Assembly: GCF_016464365.1 (NCBI RefSeq)
Contig: NZ_JADCUC010000004.1
Coordinates: 124,001-188,000 of the forward strand
Reading direction: 5' to 3'
Length of the DNA stretch: 64,000 nt
Source: Sandaracinobacteroides hominis
GTDB lineage: Bacteria > Pseudomonadota > Alphaproteobacteria > Sphingomonadales > Sphingomonadaceae
Positions 42,873 through 52,108 of this stretch are shown in pieces. The notes under the pieces are model-generated. The model was not told where the DNA came from and ran no database searches. It saw only the letters and a list, made by a program, of their open reading frames with translations. The position numbers and the translations under genes are program-made. Within the stretch, counting starts at the first letter, position 1; each line of letters begins with the position of its first letter.

Positions 42873-43166
42873 CTATTTCTGCGGGACGAGCTTGCCGTCA
42901 GCGCCGATCTTCACCGGCACCCGCTTGCCGCCATGCATGGCAGTGCCCTTCCAGCCGTCGCCATCCTTCGAAAGTCCCTGCAGATCGGTATAGCCCGAAG
43001 CCGAAAGATCGGCACGGATACGCGCCTCATCGGGGCCGGCAGCAGGCGGCGCCGCAGGTTCCGCCATCGGCATGTTGGCAGGGTTGGCGGGCGGGGTCTC
43101 GGTCACCTGCGCCGCAGCGCCGGTGGCAACCAGCGCTGCCATCGCAGCAATCATCAACTTCGTCAT
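42873..43166 (-). CDS. Small secreted PepSY-like protein
   Basis: A 97-residue exported protein: signal peptide MTKLMIAAMAALVATGAAAQ, a Pro/Ala-rich linker (~21-44), and a C-terminal module (DEARIRADLSASGYTDLQGLSKDGDGWKGTAMHGGKRVPVKIGADGKL) with the shape of a small PepSY-like domain. A sigma-EcfG promoter lies 49 nt upstream. The role is unknown; it is the last recognised member of the stress cluster. Confidence 0.75.
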   Translation of the reverse strand: MTKLMIAAMAALVATGAAAQVTETPPANPANMPMAEPAAPPAAGPDEARIRADLSASGYTDLQGLSKDGDGWKGTAMHGGKRVPVKIGADGKLVPQK

Positions 43167-43214
43167 GGCTTTATTCTCCGTTCATAGTCGGGGCATTCAG
43201 CCTCCGGAAAGAAG

Positions 43215-43239
43215 AACCGCAGCAGCCCCAGGCAGTTCC
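43215..43239 (-). promoter_or_regulatory. Sigma-EcfG promoter of the 97-aa secreted protein gene
   Basis: On the minus strand GGAAC (43239-43235), 16 nt, then GGTT (ending 43215). Confidence 0.75.
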
Positions 43240-43427
43240 GGCAGTTCGTCGGCCATAAAGGGCGCTGTATCTGCTTGTAGGGATGCGCCCGCCGTCTCGC
43301 ATAAGCTCGGGCGCGCAGTCGCGCTTGCGAACCCATCGGGTTCCGGGCTGCGACCCCATGAGGCCTTGCGTCCGCGCGCCCACAGGCCCAGCATCCCCAA
43401 AATGGCGAAGCACAACCACCGGAGACC

Positions 43428-44816
43428 ATGATGTCAGAGCTCAGTCCTCTGCTCCTCTCGCGCATCCAGTTCGGCGCAAACATCAGCTTTCACATCCTGT
43501 TCCCCACCATCACCATCGCGCTCGGCTGGATGCTGCTGGGGATGAAGCTCGCCTACAACCGCAGTGGAAACTTCGCCTGGATGGAAGCCTACCGCTTCTG
43601 GGTGAAGGTCTTCGCCCTCAGCTTCGCGATGGGTGTCGTCTCCGGCATCACCATGAGCTTCCAGTTCGGCACCAACTGGCCCGGCTTCATGGAAAAGGTC
43701 GGCAATGTCGCCGGCCCGCTCCTTGCCTATGAAGTCCTCACCGCCTTCTTCCTGGAGGCGGTGTTCCTCGGCATCATGCTGTTCGGCTTCCGCCGCGTTC
43801 CCGATTGGGCGCACACCGGCGCCACGCTGCTGGTGGCGGGCGGCACCACCCTGTCCGCCTTCTGGATCATCGCGCTGAACAGCTGGATGCAGACCCCCAC
43901 CGGCCACGAAATCCGCGACGGCGTCGTCCACGCCGCCGATTGGTGGGCGGTCGTCTTCAACCCCTCCATGCCCTATCGCCTGATCCACATGCTGCTCGCC
44001 TCGGGCCTCACCGTCGCCTTCCTGCTGTCGGGCGTATCGGCGTGGCGCTGGCTGCGCGGAGACCAGACCGAAGCCGTCGCCAAGGTGCTGAAGGCAGGCG
44101 TCCTCACCGCCGCCGTCCTCATCCCCATCCAGATCTTCGCCGGAGACCAGCACGGCCTCAACAGCTTCCATCACCAGCCGGCCAAGGTCGCAGCGATGGA
44201 AGCAAACTGGGACACCGCCGAAAACGTCCCCCTCATCCTCTTCGCCTGGCCCGACGAGGCGCAGCGCAAGAACCATCTGGAAATCGCCGTCCCCTCCGGC
44301 GCCAGCCTCATCCTCACCCACCGCGCCGACGGCACCGTCCCCGGCCTCAACGATTTCCCCGGCAAGCACCCGCCGGTAAAGCCCGTCTTCTTCGGCTTCC
44401 GCGTCATGGTCGGCATCGGCCTGCTGATGCTCGCCGTCTCCTGGGCAGGCAGCTTCCTGATGCGCAGGCGCGGCCCCGAGGCGCTGCCCAAATGGCTGCT
44501 CTACACCCTCGTCGGCATGACCTTCGCCGGCTGGATCGCCACGCTGGCCGGCTGGTACGTCACCGAAATCGGCCGGCAGCCGTGGCTCGTCACCGGCATC
44601 CTCACCACGGCAGACGCCGTCGCCAAGGTGCCGGCGCCGATGGTCCTCTCCACCCTCCTCCTCTACCTCGCCACCTATGTCGCGCTGCTCGCGGCCTATA
44701 TCGTCACGCTCTTCCACCTCGCGAAGAAGGCCGGCGACGCAGGCCCGCCAGAGGATGAGCGCGAGATGTTTCCGCCCGTCCTCACCCCCGAAGCTGTGCC
44801 GGAGGGTCGCCCATGA
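43428..44816 (+). CDS. cydA: Cytochrome bd-type ubiquinol oxidase subunit I (CIO type)
   Basis: A 462-residue inner-membrane quinol oxidase subunit holding haems b558, b595 and d. It has about nine hydrophobic segments; SRIQFGANISFHILFPTITIALGWMLLG carries the N-terminal histidine, GTNWPGFMEKVGNVAGPLLAYEVLTAFFLEAVFLGIM carries the conserved Glu residues, and GWYVTEIGRQPWLVTGILTTADAV is the C-terminal signature. The quinol loop is short, as in cyanide-insensitive oxidases. ATGs at 43428 and 43431 both fit GGAGA. Coupled (ATGA) to cydB. Confidence 0.93.
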   Translation: MMSELSPLLLSRIQFGANISFHILFPTITIALGWMLLGMKLAYNRSGNFAWMEAYRFWVKVFALSFAMGVVSGITMSFQFGTNWPGFMEKVGNVAGPLLAYEVLTAFFLEAVFLGIMLFGFRRVPDWAHTGATLLVAGGTTLSAFWIIALNSWMQTPTGHEIRDGVVHAADWWAVVFNPSMPYRLIHMLLASGLTVAFLLSGVSAWRWLRGDQTEAVAKVLKAGVLTAAVLIPIQIFAGDQHGLNSFHHQPAKVAAMEANWDTAENVPLILFAWPDEAQRKNHLEIAVPSGASLILTHRADGTVPGLNDFPGKHPPVKPVFFGFRVMVGIGLLMLAVSWAGSFLMRRRGPEALPKWLLYTLVGMTFAGWIATLAGWYVTEIGRQPWLVTGILTTADAVAKVPAPMVLSTLLLYLATYVALLAAYIVTLFHLAKKAGDAGPPEDEREMFPPVLTPEAVPEGRP

Positions 44817-45820
44817 ACCCGTTCCTCCCGGCCGAATGGCTGCCCGTCATCTTCGCCGGGCTGATGGGCATTTCCATCCTGCTCTACGTCATCCTCGACG
44901 GTCTCGACCTCGGCATCGGCATCCTCTCGCTGGGCCAGTCCAACGAGCACCGCGACAGCATGATCTCCTCCATCGGCCCCTTCTGGGACGCCAACGAAAC
45001 CTGGCTGGTGCTGGCGATCGGCCTGCTGCTGGTCGCCTTCCCGCTGGCGCACGGCATCATCCTCACCGCGCTCTACCTGCCGGTGGCGCTGATGCTGATC
45101 GGCCTCATCCTGCGCGGCGTCGCCTTCGAGTTCCGGGTAAAGGCCCCCGCACACAAGAAGCCGCGCTGGAATTTCCTCTTCTTCGCCGGCTCGCTTCTCG
45201 CCTCGCTCACGCAGGGCTGGATGCTGGGTGCCTATATCCTCGGCTTCGAAAACGGCCTCATCCCCACCCTGTTCAGCCTGCTCACAGCCATCTGCCTCAC
45301 CGCCGGCTACGCCTTCATGGGCGCCTGCTGGCTGATCCACAAAAGCACCGGAGTCCTGCAGCGCAAGGCGATCCACTGGGCGGAAATCACCCTGCTGGCG
45401 GTCGGCGTCGGCTTTGCCGCCATCTCGATTGCCTCGCCGCTCGCGTCCCCCCGCGTCTTCGAACGCTGGTTCGAGCTGCCGCAGCTGCTCTGGCTGGCGC
45501 CGTTGCCTGTCCTCGCCGGCGGCATCTTCCTCTGGCTCTGGAGCTTCCTGCGCAAGCTGCCGCTCCCGCAAGACCGTCTGAACTGGCTGCCGCTGGCGGC
45601 AGCCGCGCTGCTCTTCACGCTCGCCTTCCTCGGTCTCGCCTACAGCTTCTTCCCCTATATCGTGCCGGATAGACTGACCCTCGCCCAGGCCGCCTCCGCG
45701 CCTGAAGCCCTCTCCATCATCCTCATCGGCACGCTCTTCGTGCTGCCGGTAATCCTCGCCTATTCGGTGCTCGCGCACTGGGTGTTCCGGGGCAAGGCAA
45801 CGGAGCTGACCTACCACTGA
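44813..45820 (+). CDS. cydB: Cytochrome bd-type ubiquinol oxidase subunit II
   Basis: A 335-residue partner of CydA with eight or so membrane helices. The family's N-terminal block YVILDGLDLGIGILSLG and FWDANETWLVLAIGLLLVAFPLAHG are present, with RGVAFEFRVKAP following. The start overlaps the cydA stop by 4 bp. No CydX-like ORF was found directly downstream. Confidence 0.93.
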   Translation: MNPFLPAEWLPVIFAGLMGISILLYVILDGLDLGIGILSLGQSNEHRDSMISSIGPFWDANETWLVLAIGLLLVAFPLAHGIILTALYLPVALMLIGLILRGVAFEFRVKAPAHKKPRWNFLFFAGSLLASLTQGWMLGAYILGFENGLIPTLFSLLTAICLTAGYAFMGACWLIHKSTGVLQRKAIHWAEITLLAVGVGFAAISIASPLASPRVFERWFELPQLLWLAPLPVLAGGIFLWLWSFLRKLPLPQDRLNWLPLAAAALLFTLAFLGLAYSFFPYIVPDRLTLAQAASAPEALSIILIGTLFVLPVILAYSVLAHWVFRGKATELTYH

Positions 45821-45896
45821 ATGCTTGACGAAAGCCGTTAACGGTCGCAACCGGGGCATAACCGGAGCACAGGGGCGGGCCACAGGAGTTTCTGCA

Positions 45897-47201
45897 ATGT
45901 ATCGTCCATTCAAGGGCGCGTTTGCCGCCGCGATTGTCGCATCCGTCCTCATCGTCGCCCCCGCCCACGCCAGCGGCTTTGCCCTGCGCGAAACCTCGCC
46001 CGGCGCGCTTGGCCGCGCCTTTGCAGGCGATGCGGCGATGGCCGATTCCGCCTCCATCGTCTGGGCGAACCCGGCCGGCATGACACGGCTGGACAAGTTC
46101 ACCGTCACCGGCGGCGCCCACCTGCTGTTCGTGAATTCCGGCCAGACAGACACCGGCACCACCCGCACCATCCCCGGTGTCCCCACGGCCGTCCCTACCG
46201 GCGGCGGCAACGGCGGCAACCCCTTCGATCCGGTGATCCTCATCCCCACCCTCTATGCGGTGATGCCCGTTTCGGATCGGCTGTCGCTCGGCATGGGCAT
46301 CAACGCCCCCTTCGGTCTGAAGGTCGAATATGACGACGGCTGGTTCGGCCGCTACGACAGCCTCAGGTCCGAACTGGTAACCTACAATGTCCAGCCCTCG
46401 GTCGCCTACCGCATCAACGATTTCCTGTCCGTCGGCGCCGGTCTCGACATCCAGTATATCGAGGCGGATCTCAGCAACGCGCTCCCCAACCTGTCGCCGC
46501 TGCAGCCCGACGGTTTCCTGCGCATCAAGGGCGACGATGTCTCCGTCGGCTGGAACCTCGGCGTGCTCGCAGACCTGGAAACCATGCGCTTCGGCATCCA
46601 CTACCGCAGCCGCGTGAAGCACACGCTTGATGGTTCGCTGCAGATCTCCGGCCTGCTCGGCCCGCTCGCCGCGCAAAACAGCGACCGCGACGGCAAGGCC
46701 CCCATCACCATGCCCGACAGCCTCACCTTCTCGGCGATGGTGTCGCCCGCAGAGGGCTGGCGCATCCTGGGCAGTGCCGAATGGGTGAACTGGTCGGTGT
46801 TCGACGCCATCCGCGTCAACGTCGACGGCCAGACGGCCGTCACCTCGCCGCAGAACTACAAGGACAGCTGGAGCTTCAGCCTCGGCGGCGCGCATGATTT
46901 CTCCGACAAGGTCACCGCCCGCGTCGGCATCGCGATGGACGCCACCCCCACCACCGACATGTTCCGCAGCACGCGCGTGCCGGATGGCGACCGCACCTGG
47001 CTCACCACCGGTCTCAGCTGGCACGCCAGCGACAGCATCGAAGTCCGCGCCTCCTACGCGCATGTCTTCGTCACCGCCGAAAATCTCGACCGCGCCGACG
47101 GCTTCTTCGAAGGCACCCCGGCGGCTATCGAAAGCCACATCCGCTCGCGCAACACCGGCAACGTCAACATGATCGGCGCCGACGTCACCTTCCACTTCTA
47201 G
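45897..47201 (+). CDS. OmpP1/FadL-family outer-membrane transport protein
   Basis: A 434-residue outer-membrane barrel for hydrophobic substrates such as long-chain fatty acids. The signal peptide ends APAHASG. The N-terminal plug has FALRETSPGALGRAFAGDAAMADSASIVWANPAGMTRL, the standard FadL signature, and the C-terminus ends in a barrel strand VNMIGADVTFHF. The ATG at 45897 follows ACAGGAG and creates the signal peptide; the longer frame upstream is not coding-like. A palindrome (CCGTTAACGG, 45835-45844) lies in the promoter gap. Confidence 0.9.
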   Translation: MYRPFKGAFAAAIVASVLIVAPAHASGFALRETSPGALGRAFAGDAAMADSASIVWANPAGMTRLDKFTVTGGAHLLFVNSGQTDTGTTRTIPGVPTAVPTGGGNGGNPFDPVILIPTLYAVMPVSDRLSLGMGINAPFGLKVEYDDGWFGRYDSLRSELVTYNVQPSVAYRINDFLSVGAGLDIQYIEADLSNALPNLSPLQPDGFLRIKGDDVSVGWNLGVLADLETMRFGIHYRSRVKHTLDGSLQISGLLGPLAAQNSDRDGKAPITMPDSLTFSAMVSPAEGWRILGSAEWVNWSVFDAIRVNVDGQTAVTSPQNYKDSWSFSLGGAHDFSDKVTARVGIAMDATPTTDMFRSTRVPDGDRTWLTTGLSWHASDSIEVRASYAHVFVTAENLDRADGFFEGTPAAIESHIRSRNTGNVNMIGADVTFHF

Positions 47202-47232
47202 GCGCAGGGCGCCACCCCCGCCGAACAGGTCG

Positions 47233-47251
47233 CCCCGCACTTGATCCGGGG
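47233..47251. repeat. Short REP-like palindrome
   Basis: CCCCG-N9-CGGGG (centre CACTTGATC) lies in the 99-bp gap before the M20 gene. This form (CTTGATCCGGGG) is recurrent in alphaproteobacterial intergenic DNA, from memory. Single copy here. Confidence 0.55.
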
Positions 47252-47300
47252 CCGCCATGCGCAGAAAACCGGGCCTTCCGCATCCTGAAAAAGGGCAATC

Positions 47301-48602
47301 ATGATCCGCCACCTGCTCGCCGTTTCCCTCCTTGCGCTTGCTACGCCGGCCGCCGCCGCGCTCAGCCCGGCCGAGCAGAAGATGATCGAAACGGTCGACG
47401 CCAACGCCGAAGCGCAGATCGCCTTCCTCGAAAAAATGGTGAACCAGAACAGCGGCACGCTGAACCTGGAAGGCGTGAAGAAAGTCGCCGACATGGTCCG
47501 CCCGGAGCTTGAGAAGCTGGGCTTCACCGTCACCTGGACCCCCACCCCCGAAACTGCCCGCGCCGGCCATCTGACGGCGGTTCACAAAGGCAGGAAGGGC
47601 ACGAAGAACCTCCTGCTGATTGCCCACCTCGACACCGTGTTCGAGCCCGATCACCCGTTTCAGACATGGAGCCGCGCGGGCAATATCGCCACGGGCCCCG
47701 GCGTCGGCGACGACAAGGGCGGCATCTCCGTCATCCTCGCCGCGCTGCAGGCGATGCACGCCGCCGGCACGCTGAAGAACGCCAATATCGAAATCGCCCT
47801 GACCGGAGACGAGGAAGACGCCGGCACCCCGCGCAGCGCCGCCCGCGCCCAGCTGATCGCCGCCGGCAAGCGCGCCGACGCCGCGCTCGACTTCGAAAAT
47901 CTCTCCCGCGAAAATGGCCAGGACATGGGCTCCATCGCCCGCCGCTCGTCCAACACCTGGGAACTTTCCACCACCGGCCGCGCCGGCCACAGCAGCGGCA
48001 TCTTCACCCAGCGCACGGGCGACGGCGCCATCTTCGAATTGAGCCGCATCCTCACCGCCTTCCGCACCGAGCTCCCCGAGCCCAGCCTCACCTTCAACGT
48101 TGGCCTCGTCTCCGGCGGAGACACCGCCGTGCTCGCAGACGAAGGCACCCGCGGCACGGCCACCGGCAAATCCAACATCATCCCGCAAATCGCCTACGCC
48201 ATCGGCGATTTCCGCACCCTCTCCGACGAGCAGACCCAGCGGGTGCGGGCTAAAATGCAGGCCATCGTCGCGAGGAACAGCCCCGGCACCACTGCGGCGA
48301 TCAAGTTCCAGGAAGGCTATCCGCCAATGGCCCCGACCGAGGGCAACCGCGCCCTGCTCGCCCGCCTCAATGCCGTCAACGCCGATATGGGCCTGCCGCA
48401 AATGCCCGAGCTCGACCCGCTGAAGCGCGGCGCCGGCGACATCGGCTTCGTCGCCCGCGATGTCGACGGCCTGGTCGGCCTCGGCCCGTCGGGCAGCGGC
48501 AGCCACGCGCCCGGTGAAACCGTCGATCTCGACAGCATCTCGAAGCAGGCGAAGCGCGCCGCCATCCTCATGAGCAGGCTCTCCACAGAGAAAGCGAAGT
48601 GA
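47301..48602 (+). CDS. M20-family metallopeptidase (glutamate carboxypeptidase-like), secreted
   Basis: A 433-residue zinc hydrolase with signal peptide [20 protein letters not shown]. Metal ligands are in [16 protein letters not shown] (~115), [14 protein letters not shown] and [14 protein letters not shown] (catalytic Glu pair); a dimerisation lid domain follows. It resembles carboxypeptidase G2-type enzymes removing C-terminal glutamate. Its stop overlaps the selD GTG (GTGA), which places a periplasmic peptidase in an operon with selenium metabolism; the functional reason is not obvious. Confidence 0.87.
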   Translation: MIRHLLAVSLLALATPAAAALSPAEQKMIETVDANAEAQIAFLEKMVNQNSGTLNLEGVKKVADMVRPELEKLGFTVTWTPTPETARAGHLTAVHKGRKGTKNLLLIAHLDTVFEPDHPFQTWSRAGNIATGPGVGDDKGGISVILAALQAMHAAGTLKNANIEIALTGDEEDAGTPRSAARAQLIAAGKRADAALDFENLSRENGQDMGSIARRSSNTWELSTTGRAGHSSGIFTQRTGDGAIFELSRILTAFRTELPEPSLTFNVGLVSGGDTAVLADEGTRGTATGKSNIIPQIAYAIGDFRTLSDEQTQRVRAKMQAIVARNSPGTTAAIKFQEGYPPMAPTEGNRALLARLNAVNADMGLPQMPELDPLKRGAGDIGFVARDVDGLVGLGPSGSGSHAPGETVDLDSISKQAKRAAILMSRLSTEKAK

Positions 48603-49642
48603 CGGCACCCCGCCTCACCAGCCTCTCCCACGGCGGCGGCTGCGGCTGCAAGCTGGCGCCTGCGGTCCTGCAGGACATTCTCGCCGGAATGCCCGCCGCC
48701 CAGCCGTTTGCCAACCTGCTGGTCGGCACCGAAACCTCCGACGACGCCGCCGTCTGGCGCCTGAACGACACGCAGGCCCTGGTCGCCACCACCGATTTCT
48801 TCATGCCGATGGTCGACGATCCGCGCGATTTCGGCCGCATCGCCGCCACCAACGCCCTCTCCGACATCTACGCGATGAGCGGCACCCCCATCCTGGCGCT
48901 CGCCATCGTCGGCATGCCGGTGAACCAGCTCCCGGTGGAAAGCATCCGCGCCATCCTCGAAGGTGGCGCCTCGATCTGCGCCGAAGCCGGAATTCCGCTC
49001 GCCGGCGGCCACTCGATCGACAGCGTGGAACCGATCTACGGCCTCGTCGCCCTCGGCCTCGTCCACCCCGAAAAGCTGCTCGCCAATCGCAATGCGCAGC
49101 CCGGCGACACGCTGATCCTCACCAAGCCGCTCGGCGTCGGCATCCTCTCCGCCGCCTTCAAGCGCGATCTGCTCGACACGCAAGCCTATGCCGCGATGAT
49201 CGCCTCCACCACCCGCCTCAACCGCTTCGGCGCCAACCTCGCCGACACCCCCGGCGTCCACGCGCTCACCGACGTCACCGGCTTCGGCCTCCTGGGTCAC
49301 GCGCTGGAAATGGCCCGCGGCGCCAACCTCCGCATCGAGCTCGACGCCGCCGCCCCTGCCTTCCTCCCCTCTGCCGAAGCCCACGCACAGGCCGGCATCC
49401 GCACCGGCGCCTCCACCCGCAACTGGGAAAGCTATGGCGCCGACGTCACCCTGCCGGCAGATTTCCCCCTCTGGCGGCGCGACCTCCTCACCGATCCGCA
49501 AACCAGCGGTGGCCTGCTGATCGCGGTTGCCCCCGAGCAGGCCGAAGCCCTCACCGCCCGCGCCAGGGGCGAAGGCTTCGCCGAAACCCGCATCGTCGGC
49601 CGCGTAGCGCACGGCCCGGCAGGCGTAACCGTCCGCGCATGA
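48599..49642 (+). CDS. selD: Selenide, water dikinase
   Basis: A 347-residue enzyme making selenophosphate from selenide and ATP. The N-terminal catalytic motif [11 protein letters not shown] has Cys at ~15 and ~17; the catalytic position is Cys, encoded TGC, not selenocysteine. Further blocks are [28 protein letters not shown] and [19 protein letters not shown]. Start GTG at 48599. The gene directly downstream is mnmH, so its selenophosphate is probably used for tRNA selenation. Confidence 0.94.
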   Translation: MTAPRLTSLSHGGGCGCKLAPAVLQDILAGMPAAQPFANLLVGTETSDDAAVWRLNDTQALVATTDFFMPMVDDPRDFGRIAATNALSDIYAMSGTPILALAIVGMPVNQLPVESIRAILEGGASICAEAGIPLAGGHSIDSVEPIYGLVALGLVHPEKLLANRNAQPGDTLILTKPLGVGILSAAFKRDLLDTQAYAAMIASTTRLNRFGANLADTPGVHALTDVTGFGLLGHALEMARGANLRIELDAAAPAFLPSAEAHAQAGIRTGASTRNWESYGADVTLPADFPLWRRDLLTDPQTSGGLLIAVAPEQAEALTARARGEGFAETRIVGRVAHGPAGVTVRA

Positions 49643-50709
49643 TCCGCACCACAATCGACGTCTCTCCGGCCGCCCGCGCCCGCCACCACGCCATCCTCGA
49701 CGTCCGAAGCCCGGCCGAATTTGCCGAAGACCACCTCCCCGGCGCCATCAATCTCCCCGTCCTCGACAATGCCGAGCGCGCCGAAGTCGGCACCCTCTAC
49801 GTCCAGACCTCCAAATTCCTCGCCCGCCGCCTGGGTGCCGCCAGGGTCGCCCGCAACATCGCCACCCACCTCGAAACCCCACCGCTCTGCGAACAGCAAG
49901 CGGGCTTCCAGCCGCTCATCTATTGCTGGCGCGGCGGCCAACGCTCCAACGCCATGGCAACGGTGCTCGCCCAGGTCGGCTGGCCGGTCACTCTGCTGAC
50001 AGGCGGCTACAAGACATGGCGCCGCCACGTCGTCACCGCGCTGCACACCGCCGATTCACCGCTGGCGCTTCCGCCGGTGATGCTGATCGAAGGCCCCACC
50101 GGCAGCGGCAAGACCGCCCTCCTGTCCGCTCTCGCCGCCATTGGCCAGCAGACGGTGGACCTCGAAGCGCTGGCCGGTCATCGCGGTTCCCTGTTCGGCG
50201 CCACAAACGCCCCGCAGCCGTCGCAGAAACTATGGGAAAGCCGCCTCCTCGCCGCGCTCGAACCGCTCGACCCCAGCCGCCCGCTCTTCCTCGAGGCCGA
50301 ATCCAGCCGCATCGGCAACCTTGCCGTCCCCCCACGCCTCTGGGCCGCGATGCAGCAAGCTCAACGCATTACCGTCAACGCCCTCCTCGAAGACCGCGCC
50401 CGCCACACCGTCGAAACCTACACGGAAATCGCCGCAGACCGCGCCGCCCTCCTCGAAGCCGTCTCCCGCCTGCCCCGTAACCACAGCCGCGAAGCCCGCG
50501 CCCGCTGGCAGTCGCTCGCCGAAGCCGGAGACCTCCTCCCCCTCGCCGCAGACCTGATGCGCATCCACTACGATCCGGCCTACGCCCGCAGCATGGCCCG
50601 CCGCCCCGGTGCACCGCTGGCCGAAATCCCGCTGACGCTCACCCCGGAAGGCCTCGCCCAGGCCGCCACCCGCATTGCCACACTCGCTGTCCAGGACGTG
50701 AACCCCTAA
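49639..50709 (+). CDS. mnmH: tRNA 2-selenouridine synthase
   Basis: A 356-residue enzyme converting 2-thiouridine at the tRNA wobble position to 2-selenouridine with selenophosphate. The N-terminal rhodanese domain has the catalytic Cys (~96) in [13 protein letters not shown]. The C-terminal P-loop domain has [12 protein letters not shown] (~151-162). ATGA-coupled to selD. The last codons (after AVQ) lie in the left arm of the inverted-repeat element, so the natural C-terminus may have been altered by its insertion. Confidence 0.93.
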   Translation: MIRTTIDVSPAARARHHAILDVRSPAEFAEDHLPGAINLPVLDNAERAEVGTLYVQTSKFLARRLGAARVARNIATHLETPPLCEQQAGFQPLIYCWRGGQRSNAMATVLAQVGWPVTLLTGGYKTWRRHVVTALHTADSPLALPPVMLIEGPTGSGKTALLSALAAIGQQTVDLEALAGHRGSLFGATNAPQPSQKLWESRLLAALEPLDPSRPLFLEAESSRIGNLAVPPRLWAAMQQAQRITVNALLEDRARHTVETYTEIAADRAALLEAVSRLPRNHSREARARWQSLAEAGDLLPLAADLMRIHYDPAYARSMARRPGAPLAEIPLTLTPEGLAQAATRIATLAVQDVNP

Positions 50710-50966
50710 ATGGAAGGCATTTTGACGCGGTTTTCAGCCCCGAGACGAGTGAGCAAGCGCAGACCGGCTACCTGAAGGTAGCTGGCAAGCGCAGCGAGCG
50801 CTGGATCGGGTCTGAAAACCGCGCCTTCGGTGGGTCAGGCAGGCGAAATCAACGCCGTCGCCGTCCTCACCGGGGGGCAAAGCCCCGCTTTCGGCCGCCG
50901 CCAACGCCGATTTCGCCTGCCTGACCCATCAAAACGCCTTCCATTTAGGGGTTCACGTCCTAGGCA
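50688..50966. repeat. ~280-bp nested inverted-repeat element (MITE-like or structured RNA)
   Basis: The outer arms 50694-50725 and 50929-50960 are 32-bp inverted repeats with one mismatch, extendable to 38 bp with two more. Inside are two further perfect inverted repeats side by side: 12 bp (50726-50737 with 50812-50823) and 20 bp (50831-50850 with 50909-50928). Smaller hairpins cap them, including GCTACC-TGAA-GGTAGC and GGGGC-AAA-GCCCC. The whole folds as a three-way junction. It spans the mnmH stop and abuts the convergent acyltransferase stop. No ORF or clear target-site duplication was seen. Confidence 0.85.
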
Positions 50967-52108
50967 AACGCTTCCCGCCAGCGCTTCGCCAGCCTCGCTC
51001 CCAGCTGCTGCCCCGGCTTCTCGGCGATCCGCCAGGTGCATTCCGCCGCCACCCACACCAGTCCCAGCACCACCAGGGTCTGCAGGTCCATGTGCCAGGG
51101 GTTGGTCGGATCCAGCCGGAAGATATCCCGTCTGTCCAGCCACCCCAGCACGCCATGATACCGCGCCATCACGAACTGGTGCACAAGATAGATGGAATAG
51201 GACAGCACCCCGGCCCGCAGCCAGAAGCGCCCGTGCAGCCGGCGTGCCACCACGCCGCCCTCGGCGGCGAACACCAGTACGGCGATCGTGAACACCACCG
51301 GCGCCAGGAACGACGCGGCATTGTCATAGGAAAGCGCCACGAACACGCCCACCCCCAGGATCGCCGCCACCTCCAGCACGCTCAGCAGAGTCGGCCCCAG
51401 CCGCCGCACATGCGGCTCCACCGCCGGGTACAGCAACGCCAGCAAGCCGCCCAGGCCAAAACCGAAGAAGCAGCGCAGCAAGCCGTGATCCGGCACGATA
51501 TGCATGGTCGCGTGATAGCCGACACAGACGGCCGCCCCCAGCAACGCCATGCCGGCCATCCCCAGCTTCAGCGCCCGTCCCGTCACCAGCGCCACCAGCC
51601 CAAAGGCGACATAGGTCCACCATTCCGCCGAGATCGACCAGCTCGGCATGTTCCACTTGCTCTGCGAGTCCATGCCAAAGCTGTTGGTCATCGTCGCCGC
51701 GCGGATCAGCCCTTCCAGCGTCTTTCCCGTTTCTGCGCCCATCGGTGTACCCGGCGGCTGACCGCGCAACCCCCACAGCTCCACGGCAAGATACAGCGAC
51801 AGGATGAACCAGTGCAGCGGCACGAGCCGGAAGAAGCGACGGATCAGGAATTCGCCCAGCCGCACCCCGTCGGTGATCCGGGAACCATAGTTCCAGGCAA
51901 TCACGAAGCCCGACAGCACGAAGAAGAAATCCACGAACAGATAGCCGCCGCGCACAAAGGCCATATGCCCCACATGGCTCGCCACCGGGTAGTGATAGAG
52001 CACGACGATCAGCGCACAGACCCCACGCAGGCTGTCCAGCGCCTCGAACCGGCGTCCGGCACGCGCCGGCACGCCAACAGTCGCTGCGCCAGGTGGAAGA
52101 ATGTTCAT
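50960..52108 (-). CDS. Acyltransferase 3 family (OafA-like) membrane protein
   Basis: A 382-residue integral membrane acyltransferase with about ten hydrophobic segments. The hallmark N-terminus is FEALDSLRGVCALIVVLYHY (catalytic-type Arg and His), followed by GGYLFVDFFFVLSGFVIAWNY, FLIRRFFRLVPLHWF and MPSWSISAEWW. It probably acetylates a cell-surface or periplasmic glycan or glycolipid. ATG at 52108 was preferred to the TTG nine bases upstream. Its stop codon touches the right arm of the inverted-repeat element. Confidence 0.88.
   Translation of the reverse strand: MNILPPGAATVGVPARAGRRFEALDSLRGVCALIVVLYHYPVASHVGHMAFVRGGYLFVDFFFVLSGFVIAWNYGSRITDGVRLGEFLIRRFFRLVPLHWFILSLYLAVELWGLRGQPPGTPMGAETGKTLEGLIRAATMTNSFGMDSQSKWNMPSWSISAEWWTYVAFGLVALVTGRALKLGMAGMALLGAAVCVGYHATMHIVPDHGLLRCFFGFGLGGLLALLYPAVEPHVRRLGPTLLSVLEVAAILGVGVFVALSYDNAASFLAPVVFTIAVLVFAAEGGVVARRLHGRFWLRAGVLSYSIYLVHQFVMARYHGVLGWLDRRDIFRLDPTNPWHMDLQTLVVLGLVWVAAECTWRIAEKPGQQLGARLAKRWREAFA

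Noticed and set aside
45723-48608. 961-codon minus-strand ORF spanning cydB end, FadL and M20 genes
   Set aside because: It crosses three well-supported plus-strand genes and their gaps; composition is that of a shadow frame.
48641-48649. Possible selenocysteine codon at the SelD active site
   Set aside because: Both residues of the GCGCK motif are encoded by TGC; no in-frame TGA or SECIS-like hairpin is needed.
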